Positions 1 through 8,729 of a stretch of DNA of 64,000 nucleotides are shown here, piece by piece. The notes beneath the pieces were generated by a model. It worked only from the letters and a program-made list of their open reading frames with translations, had not been told where the DNA came from and did not search any database. How positions within the stretch are numbered: the stretch's first letter is position 1; the number at the start of each line of letters is the position of its first letter. The stretch comes from Microbacterium marinilacus (GTDB lineage: Bacteria > Actinomycetota > Actinomycetes > Actinomycetales > Microbacteriaceae): contig NZ_JAIJZW010000003.1 of NCBI RefSeq assembly GCF_019753765.1, positions 310,001-374,000 on the forward strand. The letters run 5' to 3'. The position numbers were made by a program, and so were the translations under genes.

Positions 1-207
<207 letters not shown>

Positions 208-288
208 CGGCCCTCGCCCGCCGACCCGGAACAAACTCCCCGTCATCCGCGTTCCGGATGATGACGACTTCCACCTAAGGAGATCAAC

Positions 289-612
289 ATGACCGCGAAG
301 GCCACCACCTCGGCCACGTTCGAGCAGGACGTCCTGCAGGCCGAGGGTCCCGTGCTCGTCGACTTCTGGGCTGCGTGGTGCGGCCCGTGCCGCATGGTCG
401 CGCCGGTGCTGGACGAGATCCAGTCCGAGAACCCCGACAAGATCACGGTTCTGAAGCTCAACGTCGACGAGAACCCGGATCTGGCGATGAAGTACCAGAT
501 CACGTCGATCCCGGCGATGAAGGTCTTCCACGGCGGCGAGGTCAAGACCACGATCATCGGCGCCAAGCCGAAGTTCGCGCTCGAGCAGGATCTCGCCGAG
601 TTCATCGGCTGA
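289..612 (+). CDS. trxA: Thioredoxin
   Basis: A 107-residue protein, the standard length of a cytoplasmic thioredoxin. The redox centre WCGPC sits near residues 29-33 after the conserved VLVDFWA strand, and the cis-proline stretch SIPA lies near residue 75. It is the disulfide reductant recharged by the reductase encoded just upstream. The ATG is preceded by AAGGAG at good spacing. Transcription ends at the strong hairpin directly after the stop codon. Confidence 0.97.
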   Translation: MTAKATTSATFEQDVLQAEGPVLVDFWAAWCGPCRMVAPVLDEIQSENPDKITVLKLNVDENPDLAMKYQITSIPAMKVFHGGEVKTTIIGAKPKFALEQDLAEFIG

Positions 613-616
613 TCCG

Positions 617-666
617 CTCTCATGACGAAGGCCCCCGGTTCGCACCGGGGGCCTTCGTCATGAGAG
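617..666. terminator. Bidirectional terminator hairpin (23-bp perfect stem)
   Basis: Bases 617-639 are the exact reverse complement of 644-666, with a 4-base loop. The hairpin lies between the convergent ends of trxA (stop 612) and the SRPBCC gene (stop 673), so it can terminate both. No U-run is obvious on either side, as is common in high-GC actinobacteria. Confidence 0.85.
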
Positions 667-672
667 GCGCCG

Positions 673-1638
673 TCAGAGGACGCTCTCCAGCCGCGCGTAG
701 CTGGTCTCCATGCCGTCCGTCATGCCGGTGGCCAGCACCTCCTCACGCACCTGCGCGCTCGGGTAGGTGATGAGGAGTGTCAGCAGGGTCCCGGCGTCCA
801 CGGTCACGAGGGTCAGTTCGTTCCGCGACGGCTCTCCCGGCATCCCGATCATCGACTCGGTGGTGACCTCGCGGTACGGAGGCTGCGACTCGAGCAGCTC
901 GCCCTCGAAGCCGAAGCCGTCCGATCCGTCCTCACGCGTCCACTCCTGGCGGAAGCGGTCGCCGACGTTCTGCGCGATGTCGGCGACCGTCATGACCCAC
1001 CCGTCGGGACCGAGCAGCCAGCGCTTGACGAGATCCGGGTCGTGATGTGCGCGCCACACGTCGTCGACGGCGCCGCGGATCACGCGAGAGATCCGCACCT
1101 GCGTCTCGCCGATGAGCTGGGCGGAGGTCGGCAGCTCGGCGGCGAAGGAGCGCAGGTCCGCCAGGACGGCGTCGATCTGACCCATGGCCGCCCTGGTGCC
1201 CTCCTCCATGCCCATCTTCACGAGCTCCTCCAGCGCCTCGACGGACGGGAACGTCGTCACCGTGACCAGGCGCGATCCCCCGTCCGTCTCCTCGAAGGAG
1301 AAGGTCATCATCATGGTCGGCATGTCGGTGTTCAGGCTGCCGTCCTCGTGGGCGAATCCGTCGCGCACGGTGAACGAGCGCCCCTCCTCGACCGCGTCGA
1401 ACTGCCAGATCCCTCCGGAGCGCGACCCGTCGGGCCCCGTCATGTAGTAGTTCGAGGCCCCTCCCGGGAACACGTCATGACGGGTGAAGGTCGCCGGCCA
1501 CTCCGGCGGCCCCCAGAACCGCTCGATCTGGCGCGGGTCGACGTAGGCGTCCCAGAGCCGGCGGACGGGCACCGGGAAGTCGGCGACGATGGTCATCGTC
1601 AGGGCATCGAGGTCTTTCTCGACGGAGGTGACGGGCAT
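673..1638 (-). CDS. Tandem SRPBCC (AHSA1-like) domain protein
   Basis: A 321-residue protein made of two consecutive START-like/AHSA1 (activator of Hsp90 ATPase homologue) folds, about residues 5-165 and 175-320. Each begins with a strand of the type V(R)RLWDAYVDP.. or VDDVWRAHHDP.. and contains the family's RFWGPPEW/KRWLLGPDGW stretch. Single-domain members are about 150 residues, so this is a duplicated or fused form. It lies 26 bp downstream of an ArsR-type regulator on the same strand, the common ArsR-AHSA1 operon. The family binds hydrophobic ligands, but the ligand here is unknown. Confidence 0.8.
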   Translation of the reverse strand: MPVTSVEKDLDALTMTIVADFPVPVRRLWDAYVDPRQIERFWGPPEWPATFTRHDVFPGGASNYYMTGPDGSRSGGIWQFDAVEEGRSFTVRDGFAHEDGSLNTDMPTMMMTFSFEETDGGSRLVTVTTFPSVEALEELVKMGMEEGTRAAMGQIDAVLADLRSFAAELPTSAQLIGETQVRISRVIRGAVDDVWRAHHDPDLVKRWLLGPDGWVMTVADIAQNVGDRFRQEWTREDGSDGFGFEGELLESQPPYREVTTESMIGMPGEPSRNELTLVTVDAGTLLTLLITYPSAQVREEVLATGMTDGMETSYARLESVL

Positions 1639-1664
1639 GATGTGCCTTTCGGATTCGTGTGGGG

Positions 1665-2000
1665 TCAGTTCTCGGTGAGCAGCTCGTCGAGCCGGGCCAC
1701 GCGACCCCGCCAGATCTGCTCGAATCGATCCAGCAGCGCCTGCGCGCGCCGGATCTGCTCGGGGGCGCCGCGGACGAGGCGCTCGCGGCCCTGCGGCTGC
1801 TTCGTCACCAGCCCCGCTCCCTCCAGCACCGCGACGTGCTTCTGCACCGCCGCGAAGGACATGTCATAGGCGGCGGCGAGCTGCGACACCGTCGCCTCGC
1901 CCTGGAGGGTGCGGCGGAGGATGTCGCGCCGGGTCGCGTCGGCGAGGGCCCGGAAGATCCGGTCCACCTCATCGTCTGTGAACTGCTCTTGTACAACCAT
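1665..2000 (-). CDS. ArsR-family winged-helix repressor
   Basis: A 111-residue protein with the ArsR/SdpR-type winged helix: IFRALADATRRDILRRTL, then a recognition helix region DMSFAAVQKHVAVLEGAGL and the wing. No cysteine metal-binding motif is present, so it is not a metal sensor of the ArsR/SmtB kind. It heads the two-gene operon with the SRPBCC gene. The ATG at 2000 overlaps a short palindrome immediately downstream of a good promoter, which suggests autoregulation and a very short 5' UTR. Confidence 0.88.
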   Translation of the reverse strand: MVVQEQFTDDEVDRIFRALADATRRDILRRTLQGEATVSQLAAAYDMSFAAVQKHVAVLEGAGLVTKQPQGRERLVRGAPEQIRRAQALLDRFEQIWRGRVARLDELLTEN

Positions 2001-2006
2001 TTGGTT
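1995..2006. promoter_or_regulatory. Candidate ArsR operator
   Basis: The sequence AACCATTTGGTT has 5-bp inverted arms (AACCA/TGGTT) around TT. It lies between the -10 element and the arsR-type start codon and overlaps that codon, an ideal position for repression. Assignment to the adjacent regulator is inferred. Confidence 0.5.
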
Positions 2007-2008
2007 TT

Positions 2009-2036
2009 ACATTAGCGCCCACGATCCCGCTGTCAA
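2009..2036 (-). promoter_or_regulatory. Promoter of the arsR-SRPBCC operon
   Basis: On the minus strand, TTGACA (2031-2036) and TAATGT (2009-2014) are separated by 16 bp, a near-consensus sigma-70-type promoter. The expected start site falls at about 2002, almost at the ATG at 2000, so the transcript should be leaderless or nearly so. Confidence 0.65.
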
Positions 2037-2060
2037 CAGCAGGCGCATCGGGTGTGCGGC

Positions 2061-2408
2061 TCAGCCGCCGATGACGCGGACGACCGCGTCCCAGCGTCGA
2101 TGCGTGTTCTCCTGGCCGACGAGGCGCCACACGGCCTTCGACAGCTCCGGGTACTCCTGCGCGATCAGACGCAGGAGACGCTGATTGCGCGACGCCGTCG
2201 GGCGGAGGCCGCCGTCGGCCTCGATGTGCTCGGCGCGCAGGGTGAAGACGACGAGCTCGTCGACCGACGGCAGGTCCTCCATGAACTCCCACGGGTCCTC
2301 ACCCGCGCGCAGCCGCTCGTCGATGAGAGCGGCGAGCTCGTCCGTCGCCTCGGCGCGCAGCACCTCGACGCTGGCGCGTCGGCGGGGGAGTCCGGGGGAG
2401 TCGCTCAC
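2061..2408 (-). CDS. Conserved small protein of unknown function
   Basis: A 115-residue acidic-then-basic soluble protein that I cannot assign to a functional family. It contains a helical N-terminal half (TDELAALIDERLRAGEDPWEF), a central EADGGLRPTASRNQRLLRLI segment and a C-terminal RRWDAVVRVIG. No signal peptide or membrane segment is visible. Similar small proteins occur in Microbacteriaceae and have, I believe, sometimes been labelled as tryptophan synthase alpha; nothing here resembles TrpA. Confidence 0.65.
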   Translation of the reverse strand: MSDSPGLPRRRASVEVLRAEATDELAALIDERLRAGEDPWEFMEDLPSVDELVVFTLRAEHIEADGGLRPTASRNQRLLRLIAQEYPELSKAVWRLVGQENTHRRWDAVVRVIGG

Positions 2409-2445
2409 CCATCCAGGCTACGCGCGTGTGACGCGGAGGGCGTCG

Positions 2446-3690
2446 CTACCACGGCTTCGCCGCCACGGCACGCAGTGCTGGCCAGTCGTCGAACGAGAAG
2501 CGTCGCGGAACCTCGCCCCAGACCTCGTCGACCTGCTCCGCGGTGGCCAGATCGGACCACTCGAGTAGTCCTTGGCCCTCCGTCCAGTAGTCGGGGCTGC
2601 GCATCGTGAGGGTCACGGTCGTGCTCCGCTCCGCCGTCGCCGTCCCGGCCTGCTCGGAATCGGCGGCCGAGGAGGAGTTCAGGCTCACGAGGAGGTCGTA
2701 GCCGTGCTCGCCGTCAGCGCGGAACTCAGCTCCCGAATCGGCCACGTTTTCTGGTCGCACGAGCACGGTCCAGCCCGTCTCGGGAAGCGCTCGCTCCAGC
2801 GTGGACGCGGCGTCGGTGGGCGACACCGGAATGTCGACCCGCCAGACGACAAGCATCGCGTACTCGCCCCGATCCCGGTAGCTGTCGAGAGTGTCGCCGT
2901 AGGTAACCCCGTCGTACCACCCCGCCTGGGCGATCCAGCCGACCGGTGTTATGGCCTCCCGCAACGGCGCGAGGTGCTCTTGCGCGGCATCCCAGTGCGC
3001 CTCCTTTCGGGTGACCGCGTCGTCGACCGACATCCACACGACATCCGCCTCGGTGTTGCCCGACGCATCGCGCTCACCGAACAGATGAATGATGTACGCC
3101 GCACAGAGAATCGCTGCAAGCAGCAGCGGCGGCGCGAGAAGGGCGGCCCACGGCGTCCACGCGCGCCCGCTGCGGCCACGGGCGAAGCCTCTGGCCGCCA
3201 AGGCCGCGGCCCCAAGCCACGCCGCGATCATGATCGTCATCCCGGCGACGCTCAAGGCGGAGTTGAGCCCGGGCGGCAGCCAGGACTGCCAGGACTGCAG
3301 AGAGGACGAAAGGCTGCCCGAGTCGCCTGTCCCGCGCTGGGCCAGCGCGAACAGAGCCATGCCCCACCAGTGCAGGAGCATCAGGGTCGTCACGAAAGTG
3401 CCCGCGCTGACACGCCCACGCCTCTCGCGCCGCAGAATGAACCGGGGGAGGAGTCCTGCCAGCGCAATCACGGGCAGGACGACCGGAGACGCGAGGAGGA
3501 GAAGCAGCGCCTCCCAACCGTCGCTGTCGGTGGCCATGCGCGTCAGAAAGAGAAACACCGGCAACAACCATGCGATCACCGGCCACAGGCCCCAAACGAC
3601 CTGGTTCAGTACGCCATCGTGCTCGACATCTTCGTCTGTCGCGTCAAGAGGCACGACCAGCACCGGCTCCGCGCCGTGTTCTTGAGCCAT
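2446..3690 (-). CDS. Multi-pass membrane protein with extracytoplasmic domain, unknown function
   Basis: A 414-residue protein. After about 30 N-terminal residues there are roughly five hydrophobic segments (about residues 31-50, 60-83, 99-115, 145-168 and 182-200). A hydrophilic C-terminal domain of about 200 residues follows, containing WYDGVTYGDTLDSYRDRGEY and ending in a tryptophan-rich stretch. I recognise no catalytic motif. It is a single gene with no obvious operon partner. The ATG at 3690 begins MAQEHGAEP. Confidence 0.65.
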   Translation of the reverse strand: MAQEHGAEPVLVVPLDATDEDVEHDGVLNQVVWGLWPVIAWLLPVFLFLTRMATDSDGWEALLLLLASPVVLPVIALAGLLPRFILRRERRGRVSAGTFVTTLMLLHWWGMALFALAQRGTGDSGSLSSSLQSWQSWLPPGLNSALSVAGMTIMIAAWLGAAALAARGFARGRSGRAWTPWAALLAPPLLLAAILCAAYIIHLFGERDASGNTEADVVWMSVDDAVTRKEAHWDAAQEHLAPLREAITPVGWIAQAGWYDGVTYGDTLDSYRDRGEYAMLVVWRVDIPVSPTDAASTLERALPETGWTVLVRPENVADSGAEFRADGEHGYDLLVSLNSSSAADSEQAGTATAERSTTVTLTMRSPDYWTEGQGLLEWSDLATAEQVDEVWGEVPRRFSFDDWPALRAVAAKPW

Positions 3691-3743
3691 ATCGTCCTCT
3701 CCGCGTGTCGTCGGTGAGAACTAGACTGCCCGATCCCGCGCGT

Positions 3744-3771
3744 GGACGCTCGACCAGCCGGCTGAGCGTCC
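3744..3771 (-). terminator. Hairpin terminator downstream of the SDR/Rho-N gene pair
   Basis: GGACGCTC (3744-3751) pairs perfectly with GAGCGTCC (3764-3771) across a 12-base loop. It lies 10 bp beyond the stop codon of the small minus-strand gene ending at 3781. Confidence 0.5.
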
Positions 3772-3780
3772 GGGGCCAAC

Positions 3781-4038
3781 TCAGTGGTTGCGGAGCTTCT
3801 CGATCAGCTCGTCCTTCTTGAGCCCCGAGTAACCCTCGATGCCCAGCTCCTTCGCCCGGCCGCGGAGCTCGTCGACCGTGCGGTCCTCGTAGTTCTCCGC
3901 GTGCCCGCCGCGCTCGCCGATCTCGTCGCGTCCGTCCCGTGCCGCGGCGTTCGCGATGCGGGCGGACTTCTCCTTCGAGTTGCCCTCGTCGCGCAGCTTC
4001 TCGTAGAGCTCCTCGTCCTTAATGCTGCGGTTCGGCAT
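3781..4038 (-). CDS. Small protein with Rho N-terminal/SAP-like domain
   Basis: An 85-residue basic and acidic protein. The C-terminal half (about residues 50-83) has the Rho_N/SAP helix-extended-helix pattern [20 protein letters not shown] ending [10 protein letters not shown], a nucleic-acid-binding module. The N-terminal half ([21 protein letters not shown]) resembles the small stress-associated proteins common in actinobacteria. It starts 1 bp after the stop of the upstream SDR gene, so they form an operon. The precise role is unknown. Confidence 0.75.
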   Translation of the reverse strand: MPNRSIKDEELYEKLRDEGNSKEKSARIANAAARDGRDEIGERGGHAENYEDRTVDELRGRAKELGIEGYSGLKKDELIEKLRNH

Positions 4039-4039
4039 G

Positions 4040-4921
4040 TCAGAACCCCTTTCCTCCGGTCACGGGCACGACCGCACCCGCGACGTAAGAAGCCTCTTCG
4101 CTGGCCAGATAGACGTAGGCCCCCGCGAGCTCGACTGGCTGGCCCGCCCGGCCGAGGGGCGTGTCGGCGCCGAAGTTCTTCACCTTGTCGGCGGGGAACC
4201 CGGTCGCGGGGATGAGAGGCGTCCAGATAGGCCCCGGGGCGACGGCGTTGACCCGGATGCCCTTCGGGCCCAGGTCCTGCGCGAGCGCCTGCACGAAGGC
4301 GACCTGGGCCGCCTTCGTCATCGCGTAGTCGATCAGACCCGGGGACGGGTCGGATGCCTGGATCGAGGTCGTCACGATGATGGATGCCCCGGGAGACATA
4401 TGAGGCGCGGCCTCACGAACGAGGACCATGGGCGACACCAGGTTCGTTCGGAAGGTGTGCTCGATCTCCGTCGCCGTCAGGCCGTCCACGCCTTCGCGCT
4501 GACGCTGGTATGCCGCGTTCGGAATAAGGATGTCGAGGCCGCCCAGCGCTTCGATCGCGGCGCCGACCACGTCGACACAGGCCTGCTCCTCCGTGAGGTC
4601 TGCGGGCAGCATGACGCAGTTCCTGCCGGCCTCACGCACGTGCCTCTCCGTCGCCTGCGCGTCTTCCTCCTCCTCGGGGAGGTAGACGATCGCGACGTCG
4701 GCACCCTCGCGGGCGTAGGCGATCGCCACGGCTCGCCCGATCCCGGAGTCGCCGCCCGTGATCAGGGCCTTCCGCCCCTCGAGGCGGCCCCTGCCGATCC
4801 AGCTCGTCTCGCCGTGATCCGGAGTGGGATCCATCTCCCCGGTGAGGCCGGGCTGGCTGGGCTGCTCCTGCGACGGGAACGAGCCGGACGGCTCGCGCGG
4901 GTCGGTGGTCGTCTCGCTCAT
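4040..4921 (-). CDS. SDR-family oxidoreductase (YghA/YhdF-like)
   Basis: A 293-residue classical short-chain dehydrogenase with an approximately 40-residue N-terminal extension ([20 protein letters not shown]) typical of the glucose/ribitol dehydrogenase-like stress group. The Rossmann motif is [10 protein letters not shown], the NNAG position reads PNAAYQ, and the catalytic YxxxK appears as YAMTKAA with the preceding Ser in the TTSIQ stretch. The C-terminus ends VTGGKGF. The substrate is unknown. It is coupled to the small Rho-N protein gene 1 bp downstream. Confidence 0.85.
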   Translation of the reverse strand: MSETTTDPREPSGSFPSQEQPSQPGLTGEMDPTPDHGETSWIGRGRLEGRKALITGGDSGIGRAVAIAYAREGADVAIVYLPEEEEDAQATERHVREAGRNCVMLPADLTEEQACVDVVGAAIEALGGLDILIPNAAYQRQREGVDGLTATEIEHTFRTNLVSPMVLVREAAPHMSPGASIIVTTSIQASDPSPGLIDYAMTKAAQVAFVQALAQDLGPKGIRVNAVAPGPIWTPLIPATGFPADKVKNFGADTPLGRAGQPVELAGAYVYLASEEASYVAGAVVPVTGGKGF

Positions 4922-5007
4922 GACAGCGAGGCTACGGACGACGCCGACGTGTTCCCAGGGTCTTGACTGCTCGGCGGGTTGGTGTCAGGGTCCCGCCCCG
5001 CCGACCG

Positions 5008-5994
5008 TCAGTTGCCGTAGCCCTCTTCGCCGAGCTCGCTCAGGATGCGATTGAGGTCTTGGATGGTCGCGAAGTCGATCTTGATCTGCCCCTTGCGGGA
5101 GGTGAGATCGACCTTCACCTTCGTGTTGAGGCGGTCTCCGAGGCGATCGGCGACATCGTTCAAGAACGCGCGTCGGGCACCGGGCTGCGGCCGCGGCGAC
5201 CGCGGCCCGCTCTCGGCGGTAAGCGTCTTCGCCGCCGTCTCGGCCGCACGCACCGAGAGGTCCTCGTTGACGATCTTGTCCGACAGTCGCTGCATCTGCT
5301 CCGGCCCCTCGAGCGAGAGGATCGCCCGGGCGTGACCGGCCGACAGCACGCCCGCCGCCACCCGCTGCTGCACGGGGACGGGGAGACGCAGCAGACGGAT
5401 CGTGTTGCTGATCTGCGGCCGCGACCGCCCGATCCGCTTGGCGAGCTGGTCCTGGGTGATGCCGAAGTCGTCGAGGAGCTGCTGGTAGGCGGACGCCTCC
5501 TCCAGCGCGTTCAGCTGCGAGCGGTGCAGGTTCTCCAGCAGCGCGTCGCGCAGCAGATCCTCGTCGGAGGTGTCGCGCACGATGGCCGGGATCTCGGCGA
5601 GGCCCGCCTCGCGAGACGCGCGCGTGCGACGCTCTCCCATGATCAGCTCGTAAGTGCCGTCGCCCTTGTCGCGCACCACGACCGGCTGGAGCACGCCGAA
5701 CTCCCGCACGCTGTGCACCAGCTCCGCCAGGTCGTCCGGATCGAAGGTCGTGCGCGGCTGACGCGGGTTCGGGACAATGCTGTGGGGGTCGACCTGCACC
5801 AGGCGCGCGCCGGGCACCGCAACGAGGTCGTCCGCCTTGACCTTGCCGGCCTGGGCAGTCGCCTTCTCCGCAGCCTCCGCGGCCTTCTTCGTGGGCGCAC
5901 CCGGGAAGAAGACGTCGACGGGACGCGCCTCGTTCGATTCGGCGGTGGGGATCAGTGCTCCGATGCCCCGGCCCAGACCCGTACGCTTCGCCAT
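5008..5994 (-). CDS. parB: Chromosome-partitioning protein ParB
   Basis: A 328-residue CTP-dependent DNA clamp that loads at parS and organises the origin region. The N-terminal stretch MAKRTGLGRGIGALIP is the ParA-stimulating segment. The CTP-binding box ELIMGERRTRAS lies near residues 114-125, and the parS-recognising HTH region follows (GITQDQLAKRIGRSRPQISN, about residues 175-194). The C-terminal dimerisation helix ends EEGYGN. Its ATG overlaps the parA stop (ATGA), so translation is coupled. Six cognate parS sites lie within 2.9 kb. Confidence 0.97.
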   Translation of the reverse strand: MAKRTGLGRGIGALIPTAESNEARPVDVFFPGAPTKKAAEAAEKATAQAGKVKADDLVAVPGARLVQVDPHSIVPNPRQPRTTFDPDDLAELVHSVREFGVLQPVVVRDKGDGTYELIMGERRTRASREAGLAEIPAIVRDTSDEDLLRDALLENLHRSQLNALEEASAYQQLLDDFGITQDQLAKRIGRSRPQISNTIRLLRLPVPVQQRVAAGVLSAGHARAILSLEGPEQMQRLSDKIVNEDLSVRAAETAAKTLTAESGPRSPRPQPGARRAFLNDVADRLGDRLNTKVKVDLTSRKGQIKIDFATIQDLNRILSELGEEGYGN

Positions 5995-6938
5995 CAGGAC
6001 TCCTTCTCTTCGCTGTCCGCGCCCTGCGCTGCGCCGCGTCGGACGATCTCGACCGCGGCCTCTCGATACGCGATCGCACCCGCGGAATTGCCGTCGTACG
6101 CGATTACCGTCTGCCCGAAGCTCGGGGCCTCGGAAATCCGCACTGATCGGGGAATCATCGTCCTCAGCGCCTCAGCCGAGAAGTGGCTGCGCACCTCATC
6201 GGCCACCTGCTGCGACAGCTTGGTGCGCGCGTCGTACATGGTCAGCAGGATGGTCGACAGATGCAGCTGCGGATTGAGGTGCTTCTGGATCATCCGCACG
6301 TTGCCGAGCAGCTGGCTGAGGCCCTCGAGCGCGTAGTACTCGCACTGGATCGGGAGGAAGACCTCCTCGGCGGCGGTGAACGCATTGATCGTCAGCAGGC
6401 CAAGGGACGGAGGGCAGTCGATCAGGATGAAGTCGAGCGGCGTCTCCTGCTCCCGCACGTGATCGTCGATCGCGGTCTTCAGCCGCTGCTCGCGCGCCAC
6501 CTGCGTGACGAGCTCGATCTCCGCACCGGCGAGATGGATGTTGCTGGGGGCGCAGAACAGCGTCTCCGACTCGGGGCTGGTCTGCACCACGTCGGAGAGG
6601 GGGAAGCCGTCGATCAGCACGTCGTAGATGCTCGGGGTGTCGGCGTTGTGGGGCACGCCGAGCGCCGTGGATGCGTTCCCCTGCGGGTCCAGGTCGATCA
6701 CCAGCACGCGGCCGCCGAGCGAGGCGATCGCCGCAGCGATGTTGACCGTCGTGGTGGTCTTGCCGACGCCGCCCTTCTGGTTGGAGATCGTCAGGATGCG
6801 AGTCCGCCCGGGGAACTCGACCTGGACGTTCTCCAGCGCGCGGCGCCGGGCCGAAAGATCAGCCAGCTCGCGCGCGAGGGGGGTGTCGTCGGGGAGTGCG
6901 AACGACGCCGCCTTCTCGGACTGTTTCACGTGAAACAC
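5994..6938 (-). CDS. parA: Chromosome-partitioning ATPase ParA
   Basis: A Walker-type ATPase that drives origin segregation with ParB. It has the deviant Walker A motif KGGVGKTT preceded by ILTISNQ, the Walker B-like VIDLDPQGNAS, and DFILIDCPPSLG. I chose the GTG at 6938 (314 aa) because GAAGGGAAGA lies directly before it. The frame stays open to a GTG at 7016 (340 aa) that has no clear ribosome site. In either case residues FHVKQ are encoded by a parS site, so this ParB site lies inside the 5' coding region. parB follows with an ATGA overlap. Confidence 0.93.
   Translation of the reverse strand: MFHVKQSEKAASFALPDDTPLARELADLSARRRALENVQVEFPGRTRILTISNQKGGVGKTTTTVNIAAAIASLGGRVLVIDLDPQGNASTALGVPHNADTPSIYDVLIDGFPLSDVVQTSPESETLFCAPSNIHLAGAEIELVTQVAREQRLKTAIDDHVREQETPLDFILIDCPPSLGLLTINAFTAAEEVFLPIQCEYYALEGLSQLLGNVRMIQKHLNPQLHLSTILLTMYDARTKLSQQVADEVRSHFSAEALRTMIPRSVRISEAPSFGQTVIAYDGNSAGAIAYREAAVEIVRRGAAQGADSEEKES
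6922..6937. other. parS: parS site 1 (inside parA 5' end)
   Basis: A perfect 16-bp palindrome TGTTTCACGTGAAACA, the canonical ParB nucleation site. It overlaps the first codons of parA. Confidence 0.93.
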
Positions 6939-7020
6939 TCTTCCCTTCGCGCGCCGGACTGCCTCTCCCACTCTAACCGCCCCCGCTGACAGAGCCGCAC
7001 GCCATGTCCCCTTCACCGAG

Positions 7021-7117
7021 GGTCGCGACTCGCTCCCGCTCGCTCAATCAGCGCAGGGAGAACACGACGCCACCCCTGGTGGTTGAGCGAAGGAGCAAAG
7101 CGGCCGCTTCGAAACCA
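7021..7117. repeat. REP-like inverted repeat pair, diverged copy
   Basis: The minus-strand arm at 7021-7050 and the plus-strand arm at 7078-7117 are imperfect copies of the dispersed GTTGAGCGAGCGAAGCGAGT-type repeat found at 16483 and 20582. Here they flank a 27-bp spacer between parA and the second parS. Confidence 0.6.
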
Positions 7118-7125
7118 CTGCCACC

Positions 7126-7139
7126 GTTTCACGTGAAAC
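7126..7139. other. parS: parS site 2
   Basis: A perfect 14-bp palindrome GTTTCACGTGAAAC in the gap between parA and the 3' end of the lipid kinase gene. Confidence 0.92.
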
Positions 7140-7140
7140 A

Positions 7141-8190
7141 TCAGGCCAGCAGCGTCAGGGATCCAGGAAACACCTCGACCTGGATCGGCAGCGTTCCGAT
7201 CGGCTCTCCGTCGCCGTAAACCGGGGGCGTCGCAGCGTCCGCTCGCCCCGACCGTACTGTCACCTTCCGGGCCCGCACCGCCCGGAGGTGTCGCGAACGC
7301 AGATGTGCGCCGAGCAGCATCAGTGGAAAGAGCCGCGCGGCCGTGAGGCGCCCCACATCGCGCGCCATCACGAGGTCCAGCAGTCCATCGTCCACGCGCG
7401 CCGACGGCGCGATGCGGATGCCGCCGCCGATGCTGCGGCCGTTCGCGGCAGTCACCAGAGCGCCACGACTCTTCCATCGCAAGGCTCCGGCCCCACCCGC
7501 CTCGGCGTCGCCGAGCCGCATCCCGGGAAAGCTGGTCCGCCCCCGGCCGTCCCGCGCCACGGTGACGCCCGTCGCCTCGAGCGCGTAGTCCCAGGACCGG
7601 TAGGCGAAGATCTCCCGCAGGGCGGCGAGCACGTACCGTGCAGACCCGTGCGGCCACCTCATGCCGTTCGCCCGCGCGTTCACCGCGGCGTCGAGCCCGG
7701 CGGATACAGCCCCGGCCACCCAGCGCGTCCCACCGAGAACGCCGCCGCCCGAGTCACGCACCCCCGGCGCGCGGTCCACTCCGCCGCCCGTCACGCGCAG
7801 CAGATCGACGGATCGCCCGCCCCGCCTCAGTCCCCGGAGAAGGATCGACACCGCTCCGGCGGTGTCGCGGGGGATGCCGGCGGCTGCGGCGAAGTCGTTT
7901 CCCGTTCCCACGGGGATGATGCCCAGCGGCACCTGCGTTCCCGCGAGCGCCTGGACACCGAGATGGACCATGCCGTCGCCGCCGACCACGACCAGCGCGT
8001 CGAGCCCCTCGGCCAGCGCGTGGCCGACCTGCGCGAGCGCGTCCTCCGCGCTCAGCGCGGAGAGCCCCACGAGGACGTGACCAGCCTCGTCCAGAGCACG
8101 CGCCACGTCGACGCCGACCCGCCTGCCCGCGCCACGTCCGGCTGCGGGATTGACGACCAGGCCGATGCGTCGGCCCCCCTCACCCTCCAT
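7141..8190 (-). CDS. Diacylglycerol/lipid kinase family protein
   Basis: A 349-residue DAGK-catalytic-domain protein. The N-terminus IGLVVNPAAGRG and the nucleotide loop VVVGGDGM (GGDGT in most members, so one substitution) are followed by PLGIIPVGTGNDFA, the family signature. The C-terminal half ends in the usual DGLLDLVMARD beta region. It probably phosphorylates a membrane lipid such as diacylglycerol or a sphingosine-like substrate, in the cytoplasm at the membrane. It is wedged between parA and rsmG and flanked on both sides by parS sites. There is no operon partner. Confidence 0.85.
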   Translation of the reverse strand: MEGEGGRRIGLVVNPAAGRGAGRRVGVDVARALDEAGHVLVGLSALSAEDALAQVGHALAEGLDALVVVGGDGMVHLGVQALAGTQVPLGIIPVGTGNDFAAAAGIPRDTAGAVSILLRGLRRGGRSVDLLRVTGGGVDRAPGVRDSGGGVLGGTRWVAGAVSAGLDAAVNARANGMRWPHGSARYVLAALREIFAYRSWDYALEATGVTVARDGRGRTSFPGMRLGDAEAGGAGALRWKSRGALVTAANGRSIGGGIRIAPSARVDDGLLDLVMARDVGRLTAARLFPLMLLGAHLRSRHLRAVRARKVTVRSGRADAATPPVYGDGEPIGTLPIQVEVFPGSLTLLA

Positions 8191-8211
8191 GAGGGAACAG
8201 ACTACCGGCGC

Positions 8212-8225
8212 GTTTCACGTGAAAC
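8212..8225. other. parS: parS site 3
   Basis: A perfect 14-bp core GTTTCACGTGAAAC, 22 bp upstream of the lipid kinase start codon. Confidence 0.92.
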
Positions 8226-8314
8226 ATCGCCGCGCCCACGCCGACTCGTAGGCGCGTGAGGTTCCCTCATCGGCCGCGAGGGCATGGCGACCACGCGCCG
8301 GTGGCGATCCCGGA

Positions 8315-8330
8315 TGTTTCACGTGAAACA
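8315..8330. other. parS: parS site 4
   Basis: A perfect 16-bp TGTTTCACGTGAAACA in the gene-free region. Confidence 0.93.
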
Positions 8331-8713
8331 CGAGCGACCACTGGTAGTCGGAGCTCCGACTGGCGGCGCGTTATCCGTGACACAAAGGCTCAGATGGCGT
8401 CGCGAGAGCACACATACAGAAAGGCGCCGTGCGATCGACGCCCGGGCGGCGGCGGCCCGAGTCCACAAATCGCCATGAGCGAGCGGCGTACGGCGTTGCG
8501 AGTCCACACTCTGCAGCTCAACGACTCAGCAGACGGCACGTGAAGCGGAGTCCGGCGGTAATCGCGCCGAGAAGCAACCGGCGGAACAGGTACCGCGGGG
8601 GAGCGGGCGGTCGAGTCCAGCCGTCGGCCGCGGTGCCGTCTCAGATCGTCCGCCAGGTGCCGCCGCTCGGGCCGAGAGCGTAGGTAGGATCCGAGCGTGG
8701 ACTGAGGTCGCGT

Positions 8714-8729
8714 TGTTTCACGTGAAACA
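8714..8729. other. parS: parS site 5
   Basis: A perfect 16-bp TGTTTCACGTGAAACA in the gene-free region. Confidence 0.93.
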
